DNA of 64,000 bases from Sphagnum magellanicum (taxonomy: Eukaryota; Streptophyta; Sphagnopsida; Sphagnales; Sphagnaceae), in contig CM038913.1 in assembly GCA_021904315.1 (NCBI GenBank), positions 1,673,958-1,737,957 on the forward strand, read 5' to 3'. Each line of letters starts with the position of its first letter. The first letter of the stretch is position 1. The translations under genes were made by a program, and so were the position numbers. Below, piece after piece: positions 34,539 through 48,265 of this stretch. Under the pieces are notes generated by a model. It was not told the origin of the DNA, did no database searches, and saw only the letters and a list, made by a program, of their open reading frames with translations.

Positions 34539-35782
34539 CACTAGTAGAAAAAGCCTTAAAACTCAATCAATAAATTTTGGAATTGATATATTAATTTTTG
34601 ATTCCAAAAAAACAATTCAGAATTCAAATATCATTTTTTAGATGAAATAAGTCTTTGAATTTCAATTAAAAATTTCAGAATTGAAATGTCAATTTCAGAT
34701 TCAAAATTGAAATGTCCAGTTTTAAACTCAATTAATAATTTTCTGAATTGAAATATTAATTCTCAGACTCCAAACTAATATTTTGCAATTAAATTTTCCA
34801 GTTTCAAATCAAAATATTTTTTAAAATTTTAATTTTAAAAATTTTAATTGAAATATTAATTGTTAGAATCGAAAACAATAATTAAGAATTCAATTTTCAA
34901 ATTTTTGATCAAATAATCTTTTTGAATTTAAATAAATAATTTTAAAAGTCAAATAATATTTTAAGGAATTGAAATAGCAAATTTCAAATTCAAATAATTA
35001 AACAAAAAATTAAAATAACAAGTTTTATATTCAATTATTTTAAAATTATATATATATAATGAATTCCAACAGCAATTTTCAAAATTGAAACATCACTTTA
35101 AATGTTTAAATATAATTTTCATAATTTGAATTATATTTTTGAATATAACTAACAATTTTAAGAATTCATATTTAAAACTTCAGATTCAAATGAAATGTTT
35201 TAGAATTGGAATAACAATTTTTAGATGAAAATAATGATTTTTAATTTTTTTTAAAATTTAGAATGCAAATAGAAAATTCAAATTCACATAAATGTTTCTT
35301 AAATTCAAATATAAATTTTGAAATTCAAATATATATACATTTCATAACTAAAATATTAATTTTCAGATTTGGATAATAAATTTCAGAATTCAAAAATTAA
35401 TTTTTAGATCATTATATGAACAATATCCATACATACACATATTTAATGTACACACAAATTTATATTTATGATATATGTAATATATCGTAAATATAATTTT
35501 AATACATACTATGTCACGATAGAATACCTTTAGGATGTGACTAATTTGGTGACTATTGCGACTAATGGGACATATCACTATATTCATGGTTGAAAATAAA
35601 CCTAAAAGTCATCCAACCAATAGGATGAAATTTTCAATAGTTGCATCATAGTTGTAAAAGTGACCAAAATAGTTGAAATTTGATCTTATAGTTGTAAATA
35701 CTCCCAAACTTAGTCAGAAACGACTACAAGTCACATGTAGTTACAAATGAAGTAGTTACATTTTGGTTGATTTCTACTAATG
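34539..35782. mobile_element. E2: CACTA-like AT-rich element
   Basis: Left end CACTAGTAGAAAAAGCC; right end GATTTCTACTAATG, the complement of CATTAGTAGAAATC. The terminal repeat is about 13 bp with two mismatches. The interior is degenerate tandem AATTCAAAT / TTTCAGAATTGAAAT words with a period near 35-40 bp. Near the right end are GTGACCAAAATAGTTG and GACTACAAGTCACATG subterminal words similar to those in E1, so E1 and E2 are probably related. No coding capacity. Confidence 0.55.
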
Positions 35783-38700
35783 CATATTAAAAAATCCCAA
35801 AAGATTTAACAAGAAAAATTAGAAATCAAACCAAAAGATAGGACTTGCAATGATTAAAAACTAAAGGCCAAAAAAACCCACCTTGAATTTGATTTTAGTA
35901 GAAAACTTTGCTATAATAGTTTGCATGTAGATTTTGATCCAAACTTGTTGTTGCAAAACATGAGCAATAAAAGCTTTGTGGGGATCAATGGCTATGTATC
36001 ATAATTCAAGCTTTTGAAGGTAGAATGTTGGGTATAGTGCATGCAACTAAGCTTCAAATGCAGTTCTTGTATTGAACTTGAAAGAGGCAAAATTGATCAC
36101 TAAAGTGGAATTGCACTGGAGTTCTTATAAACACACAATGCCACATAACACAAATTGTAGCTTGTAGCAGTGCAAGATAAAGGGATGTAGCTACATGGCA
36201 TTATTCTATGATTGCTTCCCCTCTTGATGTGTTGAGCTTTGAGTGCACTTGTTGGTTCCAAGATTGTTGTGCATATGCCAAGGGGTTATTTCAAAATATA
36301 GGAAAGTATTAGAGCTAATTAGAAGACAACTATAGAATTCGGCCATTTCTGTTCTCATAAGGAAAATCACCCACAAGATAAATAAACAAAAAGAAAAAAA
36401 GAACTATCTATAAGAAGGTTCATGGTTTACAAAATCCTTTCATTTTATTAAATTAAATTATTAGAAACAAACATTTATTCAAACTCAATCCAAAAAACAA
36501 TGTTATGCACATAGCCTAGGCGCTTACTTTCAATTCAAATTCACGATGTTTTGAATGAAACTTTTCCATTATTGTCATCTCAATTGCTATGACTTTTAGG
36601 TTTACACTTTTGTTTCTTCAATAATTTATGTAACTCCAACATTCTTGGGACCAAAGTTCAAGAAGGCAGAATCGACAATGGGCCCACTCCTCACTACCAT
36701 CAACCAAGTTTTTCCATGCTTTGTTAGTGCAACACAACATAAAAAATAAAAGCATTCGATCCTCCCATGAAATAGATTTACATATTTGGGTCCAGATGTT
36801 GTTTATAACTATATCATTCAGCAAAATTGCAGAAACGTTCCCCATTGCATACTCATGAGCTTCTATTGTTGGTGTAAAACTACGTACAAAAAGGTAATCA
36901 ATTAGAATTTCAAGTTAGTAAATTTCAATTATCTTGAACCTCAACTTGTGAAAATAGAATAGGTTGATTAAATAAAAAAATCCAACATTCCTTTCAAGAC
37001 TTTTTAGTTCTTGGTTCTAGAAGAACAATCGACACAATATATTTCAAACAAGCTACAAAGGTAAGACATGTTATATAAAAAAATTGTCGTACTTGGATGA
37101 ACACCAAACTTGACTGTCTATTTGCACCAAAGTAGATTGGAAAAGTTTTTACAACCAAGGATTCTAACCTTCAGCAAGGACTTTCCACTTAGGTAAGCCA
37201 AAATTATTTTGAATGATAATGTGGTATAGGACTACACAATAATGGACAATGGTCCATTGATGCAACACTTAGGCGATGGTCCATATTTTTGACAATTTAA
37301 GCGATTTGGTGCGTCAACTTGATGCTTTGAGCGATCCAATTTAGGGTCTAGATTTTCGAATCACCCAGTCCAACAATACATTAATTTGATCAATGACATC
37401 AGATGTTCTATTTGGCACAAAAAGATCTCATTCAAATATTTCTTCTATGACATCTAAACCAAACCCTCAAATGTTTGTCAAAGAAAAGATCACAAAACAA
37501 CTTAAACATTCATGCCAGATACAATAACTATAAGAACATCAAAGGTCATAACTTGGGAGTGAAATATTGTGCAATTGACACTAAATATAAAATTTTGAAA
37601 TCTTGAGATCATTAGAGCATAAGAAATCACCTACAAAGAACAACTTTATATGTTATGGTTATGTGCCAGTGTGGCTATGTGCATTGAATTTCTTTCCCTT
37701 TTAGCTACATCTTATGGTTGAATAAGACAGCATAGGCATCAAGATATGTTGTTATTTTGGGATAGTTGTCACAATGTTGTTCACCAGTTCATTTGTTTGA
37801 ATGCTTAACACAACGCCTAGAATGTTATTTCATGCAATTGTAGTTATAATTTAATTCCTTACAAGTGACAAAAGACAAATCCAAAGATGATCTAAAAAAG
37901 TTTTTGTATAGCACCCAACTTGAACTTAGATTTACCAAACTCTACAAGCACAAAGACATCAATGACATGCCAAAAAATGCCAACAAGGGGAAAGAAAATC
38001 AATGCACATAACCACTTTGGCACACTCAAATGCATGTGATCGCACATTTTGTCTTGAGTTCTAGTGCGCATGATTGCCCTGAAAAACTCCAATGCACATG
38101 GTCTCCCTAGCAATTGTAACCTTCATTCAAGTAGGCTCAAAAACACATAGTCACTCAATAAAACTAAATGACACACCATTGTTCTCCAAGGTTTCACAAT
38201 TTTCTTCAGATGCCACAAGGAAAGAATTAATTATTGGTGGTGTAACCTAACAGTGTTGCTCAAAATGAAGCCAAGCCCACTTCGATGGAAAGAACTTGAC
38301 GAAGGTGCGTGATTGTGACTTTGGCAACTGAAAATAATAAAAACGTAATAAATTTCCAACTAAAAAATTTTCAATCAATCATTTTCAATCCAACTGTCCA
38401 AATCAAAAGAATTAGAAATATATGTATATATAACATATTTAAAATATTTACAATGTACATTTTAGATTCATTTGAATCAAAAAATGGGGGACTTTCATTT
38501 CAACCTTCAAAAAAATTATAAAATGAAACTGAAATGGAAAAATAAAACCATTCCCACTTGTAAAATTTCATCTTTTTTCATCTGGTAGTGGTTTTTTAAA
38601 AAATAAAACAAATTATTTTACCTTTATTGCTCAAATAGTGAAAAATAATAATTTTAAATTAATTTCCAACCAAAAAAAAAAACCTTTAAATGGTCCTAGA

Positions 38701-38960
38701 TTTAGTTGATGTATATCAATATTATTCATCACAAAAACATTCACTACAAATCTCCACTTGTAACCTTAGTTTTTAAGTATATTTGCATTTTTTTGTGACA
38801 AATATTATTTCGCTTCAAATATATTTCATATGTTCAAGTTTGTAAATGTTTGGTTAAGTTTTTTTACAAATAGATTAGTTTAAGTCTAAAGCTAATGCAA
38901 TATACTTAAAATGAACAAACACACTTCAAGATGTGATGTCCATATGTACCAAAAAAACTC
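35783..38960. other. AT-rich stretch, one weak F-box-like frame
   Basis: Mostly non-coding. The minus frame at 36618-36845 reads LNDIVINNIWTQIC, SWEDRMLLFFMLCC and NKAWKNLVDGSEEWA, whose spacing resembles an F-box (L..D....I...C....R.....C..W..L). It is only 75 codons with no C-terminal repeat domain nearby, so it would be a gene relic at best. Nothing else seen. Confidence 0.3.
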
Positions 38961-39216
38961 AAATGCATAATTTTTGCGTTTGTGACAATTTTTGGGAGGT
39001 GTAGCGTGCTTTCACCCATTATGCAAAAATATGCTCCAATATTACCATGGTTGAAGTTCAAACATGGACACCCTTGGAAAACAATACATTATGACAATAT
39101 TTTTGGCCCCCTCGTAGTGTGCTTTCACCCAATTATGGGAACAAATTGTATGATTTTGTCCAAATTTCACACAGATAGCTATGCACTATTTTGAACCAAT
39201 GTTGTCATAGCCAATT

Positions 39217-39627
39217 TTGTCATGGTCAATGAATGAAATTTCTTTAAAAGGATTCCCCAATATAGCCCATTGGCAATGGCAAATTGGGGTGGCCCATTAC
39301 ATGAAGCGTTTGGAAATGATACAATACATGTTGTACAGAGAGTTGAAAGTTGTGGAAAGTTTGGCAATAAAGGCAAATGTGATGAAATTCCCCCAATTGA
39401 TAATAACATACCTTCAAGAATCTTGCATGTGGGTTGAAATGCATAATGATTCAAAAGAGTTGTTGGGAGGTCTAAAGGAGGTTCTAATTTTTGCCTCATG
39501 GGCTCTAAAGGTAATTCTTATGGGAAGTATTTATGCAAGGATGATATGGGAACAAGATTGTCACAAACAACACATTGATTCATCCATTCCTGTTGTTAAA
39601 TACAATTTATCCATATCATATATCTAA
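39217..39627 (+). CDS. Unrecognised 136-codon open frame
   Basis: Reads SLKGFPNIAHWQWQIGVAH, then MLYRELKVVESLAIKAN, LQESCMWVEMHNDSKELLGG and SIYARMIWEQDCHK. The composition (Trp, Cys, Met, charged residues) looks more protein-like than the surrounding AT-rich frames, and it occurs once in the window. Another frame just upstream (38982-39194) has similar texture (IMQKYAPILPWLKFKHGH), so an exon pair or decayed gene is possible. I cannot name the family. The opposite strand is also open over part of it, which lowers confidence. Confidence 0.3.
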   Translation: MSWSMNEISLKGFPNIAHWQWQIGVAHYMKRLEMIQYMLYRELKVVESLAIKANVMKFPQLIITYLQESCMWVEMHNDSKELLGGLKEVLIFASWALKVILMGSIYARMIWEQDCHKQHIDSSIPVVKYNLSISYI

Positions 39628-39639
39628 TGAAGGCAAGGT

Positions 39640-42600
39640 GATTCAACAGGATTAGTAACAATTTCAACATCCAATGATTCGAGATAAACTAATAGGTCTA
39701 ATCTTCAAAAAAAATTGTTTTCAATTTTTATGTCATGTTGGTTTTGCATATATTTTTTTGATTGTTCAAGTGTTTGTTTTCAAATTATAACAAATTCTTT
39801 TGCATATTTCTTATGTGCATAATCATTTTGCTTAACCAGTCAACTTTCTTATTTGATAAAAGATTCATTTGCATGTTGTTTACGCATTCATCTCGTTGCA
39901 ACTTTAGGTGATGTTCATGACTCATACATGATTTAGATGAATCCATTGAGTTTGCAATGTGTGCACAACAAGGAATTGAATTTATTCAAATAAAAGATTG
40001 TAGCAAAGATTGTTAGCAAATTAGATTAAGGTCAATTGTTTTTCACAAATACAATCTCGTGAACATGAATGTAAATTAAATTGATTCATGAGTCATTTTT
40101 ATTATTTATTGTGAGCATGAAATATTGTTAATAATCAATGTAATCCAATTTACAAAATACATTCAAATACATTGAATAACATTAACATGAAGAGATTGAT
40201 TTGACCTAAAAAATATATTATCAACCAAAATGAGGAAAATGAATTATAAACATGTTGCAATTTAGCTTAACTACCTTATTCTTACATTGACATGAAAAGG
40301 CACATGAAAAGGCATATATGTTAATGAATTGTGGTGAATAATGGGGATGATACTCATAGGTTTTTGAAATAAATGATAAAATGAACCTATAATATCCAAT
40401 AGTTATTCATGGAATACCTTGAAATGTGCCTTCCTTATATAAATAAAATTAGAATAAATTTAAGATGAGTATTATGATAGATTGTAAATAATCAAGCTAT
40501 AAGTACATGTGAAACAAAGTTTAAGTTGTATTCCTTTGCACACACATGCACCCATGTATTAGTGTTTCAAATTATAATTTAAAGGAAGTATGATTAATTT
40601 TTGTAGACCAATAATTTCTTCATTTGCAAATACAAAACAAGTACCCCAATTGATTATGTGTATGGGTCCAAATTTTTTAAGGTGTACCAAAATCTTTTCA
40701 TAGTGTCATTTTTTTTTGTTTTTTTTACCTAGTCATTTTTTACCATGTAAAGACACATTTATGGATGATTATGATAGAATCTAGAATTGTAATGGTCTAA
40801 AATGTAATCATTCTAAAGTTTTCGAACACTTTTGGCTCATTATTTTTTATGGGGATCAAAATATAGGGTTAAAAAGGATTGAAGTAAGGACTAAGCCCTT
40901 TTCATCCTGTAGTACACCTTAGAGGATTTTCACCCATATTTCAAAGTTTACAATGGACAAACTAGGGTCACCACCTTGGTTTCATAATGTTTGGATTTAT
41001 GGTGTAAAAGTTATTCATTATTGAGTGATTTTTCACTAAAAATTAAATTAAAAAATTAGCTATAATTTTGAAATGAATTGGGTTGTGATTTTGGTGTTTT
41101 TGGAAAGATATCAATGAACAAGATTTAATGGGATTTATAATTTTTGGACCTTAGATGTAAGATATATTGAATTTTAAGTGATTTTTGTCACTAAAAGTTT
41201 ATCGAAAATCCAAAACGCGAATGGAAAGTGGATTAGGCCACAATAGTGGTATAGTTTTTGGGTTTTATTCAAAATCAAAATTACAAATAAATAAATATGA
41301 AATTACATTATAAATTTAAATTTTATTTTATTAGTGGATTTTTTTAAAGGAAATTTTAAAATATTTATAAATATTTATAAATGTATTTTTATTTTAATAA
41401 TTTAAATTAATTAATGATTTTGTAAAATGTGTTCACATCATCCTTACATTATGTAATTTGTATCACCAACATTGAGGAAGTTGATAAAGTTGAATTTTTA
41501 GTCATGAAGTTTTGTATATTTACCCATATTTTATATAAAATTGAATTGAATGCACATGTTGAAAAATAATTAAAATAATTGAACTTAATTTTAATTAATT
41601 TTTTTGTTTTCAAACTATACAAGTCCAAAATTTTCAAAACTTCTTAAACTTATAACTCGTTATGATTGTTCAAAAGGAGGGTTGTTTAGTTGATGTCCCA
41701 AAATGACATCCCATGATGGGATGTCAACCTACCAAACACTTAATCCAAGTGTCCTTGGTAAAAATCCGAATTAATGGAATGTTTAGTTTGAGAATGACCT
41801 AAAAGTTAGGTCAATGACAAAGACATACTTGAACAAAATCAATTTGATGACAAAAGATGACATCACAATAACAAAAAGACATGAAAACGAACAAGAAATG
41901 ACAAATTATTAATAACGAACAACAAGGGCCTTCAAACGGCACATCAAAATGCCAAGGATGTTAGGACATTGGATAAGATTTTTATTTTCATTTTTGGGCA
42001 ACATGAGGTGCCAAGGGGCACTAAGGGCACTAGATATGACATCAAGGACCACTCAAGTGTCAAAAAATAGATCAAGGAACATTAGGGGCATTAGGGTTCA
42101 AATTATTATTGTTCAAGTCAAATCATGAAAGGCATTAGGGGCCATTGAGAAGAACATTGGGAAAGTCTATCGGGAAGTGCTATAAAGGTTTTTAAAAGAT
42201 TTTTACATCAATTTGAAGGGGTGGGGTATAGATAGGATATCAAAAACAATAATGGTGTTGAGTAGAACATTGAGGAACATCATGGCATCCTTTGTTTGGA
42301 TAAATTCGACAACTTGCATTTTTTTCTTTAAATATCTAAAATTATGTGTTCAAAATTTAATCTAACCACCAAATTTCTCTATGGAATTGTAGTTATAACA
42401 AAAATTATAAAGGGGTTTTGGACACTTCAAGTTCATGTCATATTTATACCAAATTTGGCTAAATTATATTCTGTATGATTGACAATTTAATTACATCAAA
42501 AACATGAAAAAAAACCTTACATATCAAGGATTTTGAAAAGATTAATATTTTCAGTATGTGAAAATTAAATTTCATGTTCTAGATTTAATTGAAATGGAAA

Positions 42601-42655
42601 TATTAGTTACTAATAATATATTAATCATTTAAATATATTAATATGGTGTTACTAA
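39640..42655. other. AT-rich stretch, nothing recognised
   Basis: No gene, RNA or clear transposon end. Around 41.85-42.2 kb there is a purine-rich segment with repeated CATTAGGGGC / GGACATT words that might be a decayed repeat. Confidence 0.35.
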
Positions 42656-42659
42656 TGTT

Positions 42660-43366
42660 GTTTTTGGTCTAAATGGCTTATGTTCTATACATAGCTACCA
42701 AGTAGACTTCAATAGCGTAGGTTAAACTACCTTACAACTAATAGGCCTAGGCTAGTAGGTTACCTACATGGTTAATAAGTCTACGTAATAAGCCTAGGTC
42801 ACCTAGGATATCTACTTAAAAAGCTTACATTACCTAGTTATAGGCTACTTAATAGTCCTAGGCTACGTTCTAGGTAACCCACTAAATAGGTTTAGGTTAG
42901 GCTAACTAGCTAGGCTATTAATTAGGTTATTACTTAACAAATAGCCTATTAGCTTATTAATTATGCTAGGCTAAATAGGTAATCTAGGCCTAGCTTAACC
43001 TACTAGTTATGTTGAGTTAAGTACGTAGCCTAAGTTTAATAAATAAGTTAAATTATCAAATGAGTAGGGTTCATTTGACTAAGTGTTAAATCATAATAGT
43101 TAATTTGATTAAGGGTTAAATCAAGATCGTTAATCTGGCTAAATTGTATGCATTCAATATGGCCAATTTAATTAAGCCATGGCCGTTTTGATGGGCATTT
43201 GTCCATTTTGATTAGATCTTCAGCTTGACACTTGGTCAAATGTATTGGTCAAATGTAACACATGTTTTTAATGCCCAAAACCTTTAGTCAAAATGCACAT
43301 ACCTTTAGGTCAATGTGGAAACTTTGGTAAAATTGGCCTTCAAAAAAGCCACATTTTCTTGTAATG
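42660..43366. mobile_element. Right part of a CACTA-B copy (partial)
   Basis: Matches 19150-19904, with CCTAGG-type words on the left and the right terminus ACATTTTCTTGTAATG at 43366. The left terminus is absent. Confidence 0.6.
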
Positions 43367-43889
43367 GATGGATATAAAACTTCTACTTTGAACTTGTAAA
43401 ACCAATCTTCAAAGATATTAGGCTATAAGGGTGCCAATAGGATGAATCGACAAAGGGGCATTACGCCAAGATGAAAAAAAAGTTTAACACTACTAAAAAT
43501 ATAAACAACCCCATGATGCGAAATGTTTTGGCAAGCAAGACACCAACTATGTATTCAAACTACAAAAATATAAAGATGTAAACACTTCTGCAATTTTTTT
43601 CACCTAGGTAGCAAATATTTAGATGCTTTGAAAAAAAACAAAATAAAAAAACATAGTATGCCCTAAGAATTATGTGAAAGAACAAAAACCCTTAACTCTT
43701 GAATTTTGTACAATCAACAATTTAAAACAAAGGCTATAATATGGTGATTGACCGTACCTCTTTGTTAACAACTTTATTGTTGCAAAAAAGATGGCAATGA
43801 TAAAACTCCAATAATGTTACCATTATGCAAACTTCACACCAATTTACAGTGACATCCAACAAGATACAAAGGTGTTCATCTGGTAGCAT

Positions 43890-44580
43890 TTGTGCTAGAG
43901 GGGTTCCACAATGATCAAAGTTTTTGTGAACAGTGATCGAAGTTTTTGTGAAAAGTGAAAAAAAATTGGGCCTCTTGATTTGGACCCCATGTAATCAAAA
44001 AATTGTGTACCCCATTGGATTAACCTCAAGCATCATTTCACAAAACATTTCCCTTGAATTAATGTAGTCTATCCTTGATACTGCTTCATGCATAAATATT
44101 TTTAGCTAATCTTTTACCTTCGGTTTTAATAATGTGCATGCCAATAAAAAAAAGTGAAACTTCCCCAACAAATTGATAATTGCCAAAGGTGGCCCTACAC
44201 CATGAAGAGAAATGCACACCTTGTACCAATGTACCCCACACTTTTTAATAACACTCAATATGATTGAATATAGTTTTGAAGAAATAATGTCATGGAATAC
44301 ATTGTCCACAAGCTTTACAAAATTGATGACATGAAAAAAGGAAAGAGAAAATACCTAAGTAAGGGTGACAAACGCATGAATAGGAACACAAGCATGTGGA
44401 CTAATAGCCTTGAGATGGAATTGTGGGCTGAAGTGCCAAGTGTCAAAGTTTTGGCACCCACCAATAGTTGGACCTTGCCATTGACCATGTACAAAGGAAC
44501 ACATCTCTTGTGGATAAATTTGGCAAATGTAAAGGGATTGAAAATGAAGTTGGAAATATTGCCATGACATCTAAAATACA
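43890..44580 (-). pseudogene. DEK1: DEK1 3' fragment (fourth copy, truncated)
   Basis: Matches 20420-21080 of the unit 1 pseudogene. Minus-strand readings: SWQYFQLHFQSLYICQIYP, GGCQNFDTWHFSPQF and HAFVTLT (44570-44355), then the C-terminal pieces to about 43895. The upstream DEK1 exons (DDWIPC, GHGYS, NPW) are missing: at 44580 the sequence jumps into the CTATTAATGG array. In this copy and that at 61.5 kb the reading says SWQYF and CSFVHGQW where units 1 and 2 differ, so those two share a branch. Confidence 0.8.
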
Positions 44581-45969
44581 TCCAACATTATTGGGGCTAT
44601 TGGTGGTTATTAATAACTATTGGAACCTATTCTACTAGTGGCTATTAATGGTTATTTTATTAGTGGCTATTAGTGGTTATTCTATTAATGGTTATTGTTG
44701 GCTAATATATTAATGGCTATTAGTAGTTTTTTTATTGGTGGCTCTTCTATTAATTGCTATTGATGGATATTCTATTGGTGGATAATGGTGCTTATTAATG
44801 GCTATTATATTAGTGGCTATTAGTGGTTATTCTATTAATGGCTATTGGTGGTTATTTTACTAATGACAATTAATAGTTATTATATTAATGGATATTAATT
44901 GTTATTCTATTAATGGCTATTGGTGGCTATTTTATAATGGTTGTTGGTGGCTATTCTATTAATGATTATTAATAGTGATATATTAATGGTTATTGGTTGC
45001 TATTTTGTTAATGGCTATTGGTGGTTATTCTATTAATGAGTATTAAAAATTATTATATTTAATGGCTATTAGTTGTTATTTTATTAATGGCTATTGGTGG
45101 CTATTTTATTAATGATTATTAAAAGTTATTATTTTAGTGGCTATTGGTTGTTATTTTATTAATGGCTGTTGGTGGCTATTCTATTAATGACTATTAAAAA
45201 TTATTATATTAGTGGCTATTAATGGCTATTGATGGTTATTATATGTTATATTATGACTATTGGAGATTATTCTATTATAAATTATTGTTTGATATTCTAT
45301 GTTATAATATCATAGGCTATTGGTAGTTATTATATTATAAGGTATTTTAAATTATTTTTCATAAGTTATTTTTTTAATTTTAAGTTGTTTTACCTTAGGT
45401 CATTATATTATATTTTAGATTATTTTAAGTTATTATACTTAGAATAAAATAATTTATAACATCATAAAGTATAATGACCTTGAAAAACTTAAAGTATAAT
45501 TTGAAATAACATATATTAACTTAAAATAAAATAACCTAAGGTATAACCTAAAGTTAGTTGAATAATTTAATTTATAATAATTTAAAAACTTATAATAAAC
45601 TAGTTAAGATACCTTAAGGTAAAATAACATATAATAGTTAAAGGTACAATAATTTATAGTAACCTATAATAACTTTTAATAACATCAGGTATAAATTAGA
45701 ATAACTAAAGTAATTTAAAATAATATAGGGTATATCATAAAGTAACATATATAGAATATTTTTAAAAACATAAAAATAAAATTATTTATTACAATAAATT
45801 ACAATAGTGAATTATGTTAATTAGTAATGAAACATGATGTTTACATAGCGATATTATAGTGAAATAGCTTTCACAAGGGTGAAATTAGTAAAATGCAATG
45901 CAATTATTTCATTTTTAAGGTCCCATAATGATTTAGGCTAATGAACTACACCCCATTTTTGTAGTAGTC
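44581..45969. mobile_element. CACTA-A right part, unit 2 (left end missing)
   Basis: Matches 14.58-16.40 kb. The right end reads TTTTTGTAGTAGTC; the left terminus was lost at the junction at 44580. Confidence 0.5.
44585..45295. repeat. CTATTAATGG / CTATTGGTGG minisatellite array (unit 2)
   Basis: About 0.7 kb of the same words as 14560-15765, shorter and differently arranged. The array begins right at the break with DEK1 sequence at 44580. Confidence 0.9.
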
Positions 45970-47106
45970 AATTATCACCAAGGGTAAAACATGAAATTGT
46001 AAAAGAGACTTGGTGTGCATGAATTTCAATCTCTTCAACTTGGGCAATTCAAAGGATTTATAGTTGGAAAATGGTTCAATTAGATTTGAAAATTTACACC
46101 CTTAATGATTTGACATGGAGTGGAAAAGACATGCACCTTTTACTTTTCAACTTCAAAAAATATATATCTTACTTTCATTGAACAAGATGTACAACATTTT
46201 GTACAATAAATGTATAGATGGTCTAAAACCAAACTCTAGTGCTCCAAAGTCCCCATGTTGATAAACTAGGTTGTTTTGTACAAGAGAGAATGTATATAAA
46301 TTTTGGCACCAAGATATAGAATCATAACATACATTATGTATAGTTTTAGATGTAAGTTTCAACCAATACCAAGTATTTACCATTCTTGCCACACAATTCA
46401 TAAAAAGGAATGGGATATGCATGGAGTGCGAATCCAAATGCACCCACTAAGTCTCAAATAAGAAGCAAATTGAACATTGAGTGGTCTTCATGTTCAACTT
46501 TACACAAAGAGGAGGTAAGAGGCAGAAAATGGATTTTTATGAATGGGGGTGGCGACTCCTTTCACCTATAATACACAACAACAAATAGAATACTCACCAT
46601 GAACCTAAAGAACATTATAATAAAAATTAATTAATACGATTCAAAATAGACTCAAGACTAAATCATTGTCCCATTTTACACATTATTTTTTATATTTAAA
46701 CATGGGGAGGGAGAAAACAAAATGTAAAGGCAAATAGGTCGAACATTATAACAAAAATATTATCTCCAACCTCTAAGCAATTTTAATTTTATTCTTATTT
46801 TGTTTTTTCTTATGTGAAAGCATATTCTCTATGTGAGCTTTTAAAATGTCTACCAATGGCCTTTGTAACTCTACAATGTGTTAGGCAACTAATATAAACA
46901 CAAATTTCACTTCCCACTAGAAGAAAGGAAACAAGACCAAGAGAGGCTTGTTCTATTTTTCCAGCAATAAGCATTTTGTCAAGGACACCTAAACAAAATC
47001 CCAAGTAAAATGTATTATTTATCAATGTGTACATGTAGACCCATGTTACATTGCTAACCTATTTTTGGACATTTCAATGTCAATAGAAACCACATGGTTA
47101 TTAAAT
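45970..47106. other. Unit spacer, unit 2
   Basis: Copy of 16400-17535. The longest open frame (minus 46153-46443) is interrupted in unit 1, which argues against a gene. No family recognised. Confidence 0.6.
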
Positions 47107-48265
47107 CACTACAAGAAATTTCGGTTTTCTTTACCAAGAACTTTTGTTAGAAAAAACCCCCATATGGTTTTTTTGCCCCCATGTTCAACTTGACCAAAAT
47201 GCCATTTTGGACAAGTTGATTTGGATTCGATTGTTTTGACTGGGTCCCTTTGGTTGGTCTTTTTGACTGGGTTTTTTTACTGAACCATTATGACAATAAT
47301 ATAATTTGGGTAGCAACCAAAAATATATATTATTTAAATCATTTTTATTAAGCCTTAATATGAAAAAATTAATTAATTAATTACCCTGCCTATTCTATTC
47401 TACCCTACTTTAACCTACTTACCAACCTACCTAATTAATAAACCTAATAATTAATGTCAAAAATTATTTATTTATTTATTTACCAACCCTATATCCTAGC
47501 CCTAAATTAGGCCACCTAACTTAGCCATCTAAGTTAAACCAAGCCACTTAGGCTAGGCCAAGACCCCTAGGCTAAACCGAACCTCGTAGGTTAGGCTAAG
47601 TAGGCTAGGTTAAGTGGTTAAATAGGCTTTGCAACTTAGTTTACCTAATTAGGTCACCTAAATAGTCAAGGTAGCCAAGGTTGCAAGTGTGAGGACTTGA
47701 ACTCCTCACCTCCACATTGAGAAGTCAAATCCTTAACCATTGCACCACCACCCCATCAGGTGATTTTTTTTGGACAACATATTGTCATAAACATGATTTT
47801 GGATTAAAATATTATAATCAACTTCCATGAATTTTTTTCAACATATTACATTAAATGCACTTCAATTTTTTTACTCTATTGACAAAAATAGGTAAGTTAT
47901 AAATAGGTTAACCTAGGTAGGTAGGGGGTACCTATTAATAAATGCCTAGGCCTAACTTAACCTATTATCTAGGTTAGGTTAGATAGGTAGTTTAGGTTTA
48001 ACAAGTAGGCTCAGTCATCAAATGAATATGGTTAATTTGACTAAACCCTATTAATTCAATATGGCCAATTTGATTAAATCATGGCCATTTTGACTAGATC
48101 TTTAGCTTAACACTTGGTCAAAAAGGTCACTTTAATCAAATGTATTAATCAAATGTAACATGTGTTTTTCATGCCCCAAACCTTTAGTCAAAATGGACAT
48201 ACCCTTAGGTCAATGTTGACATTTTAGTCAAATTGGCCTTCTAAAAACTACATTTTCTTTTAATG
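47107..48265. mobile_element. CACTA-B, unit 2, shortened
   Basis: Starts CACTACAAGAAA and ends TTTCTTTTAATG, 1159 bp. It lacks about 1.1-1.2 kb present in unit 1 (about 18370-19490), i.e. nearly all of the CCTAGG-word region. The joint lies near 47943. Confidence 0.65.
47687..47757 (-). repeat. tRNA-derived relic (unit 2)
   Basis: Copy of 18113-18183, with the A box TGGTGCAATGG kept and the B box now AGTTCAAGTCC with neighbouring changes. Confidence 0.5.
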
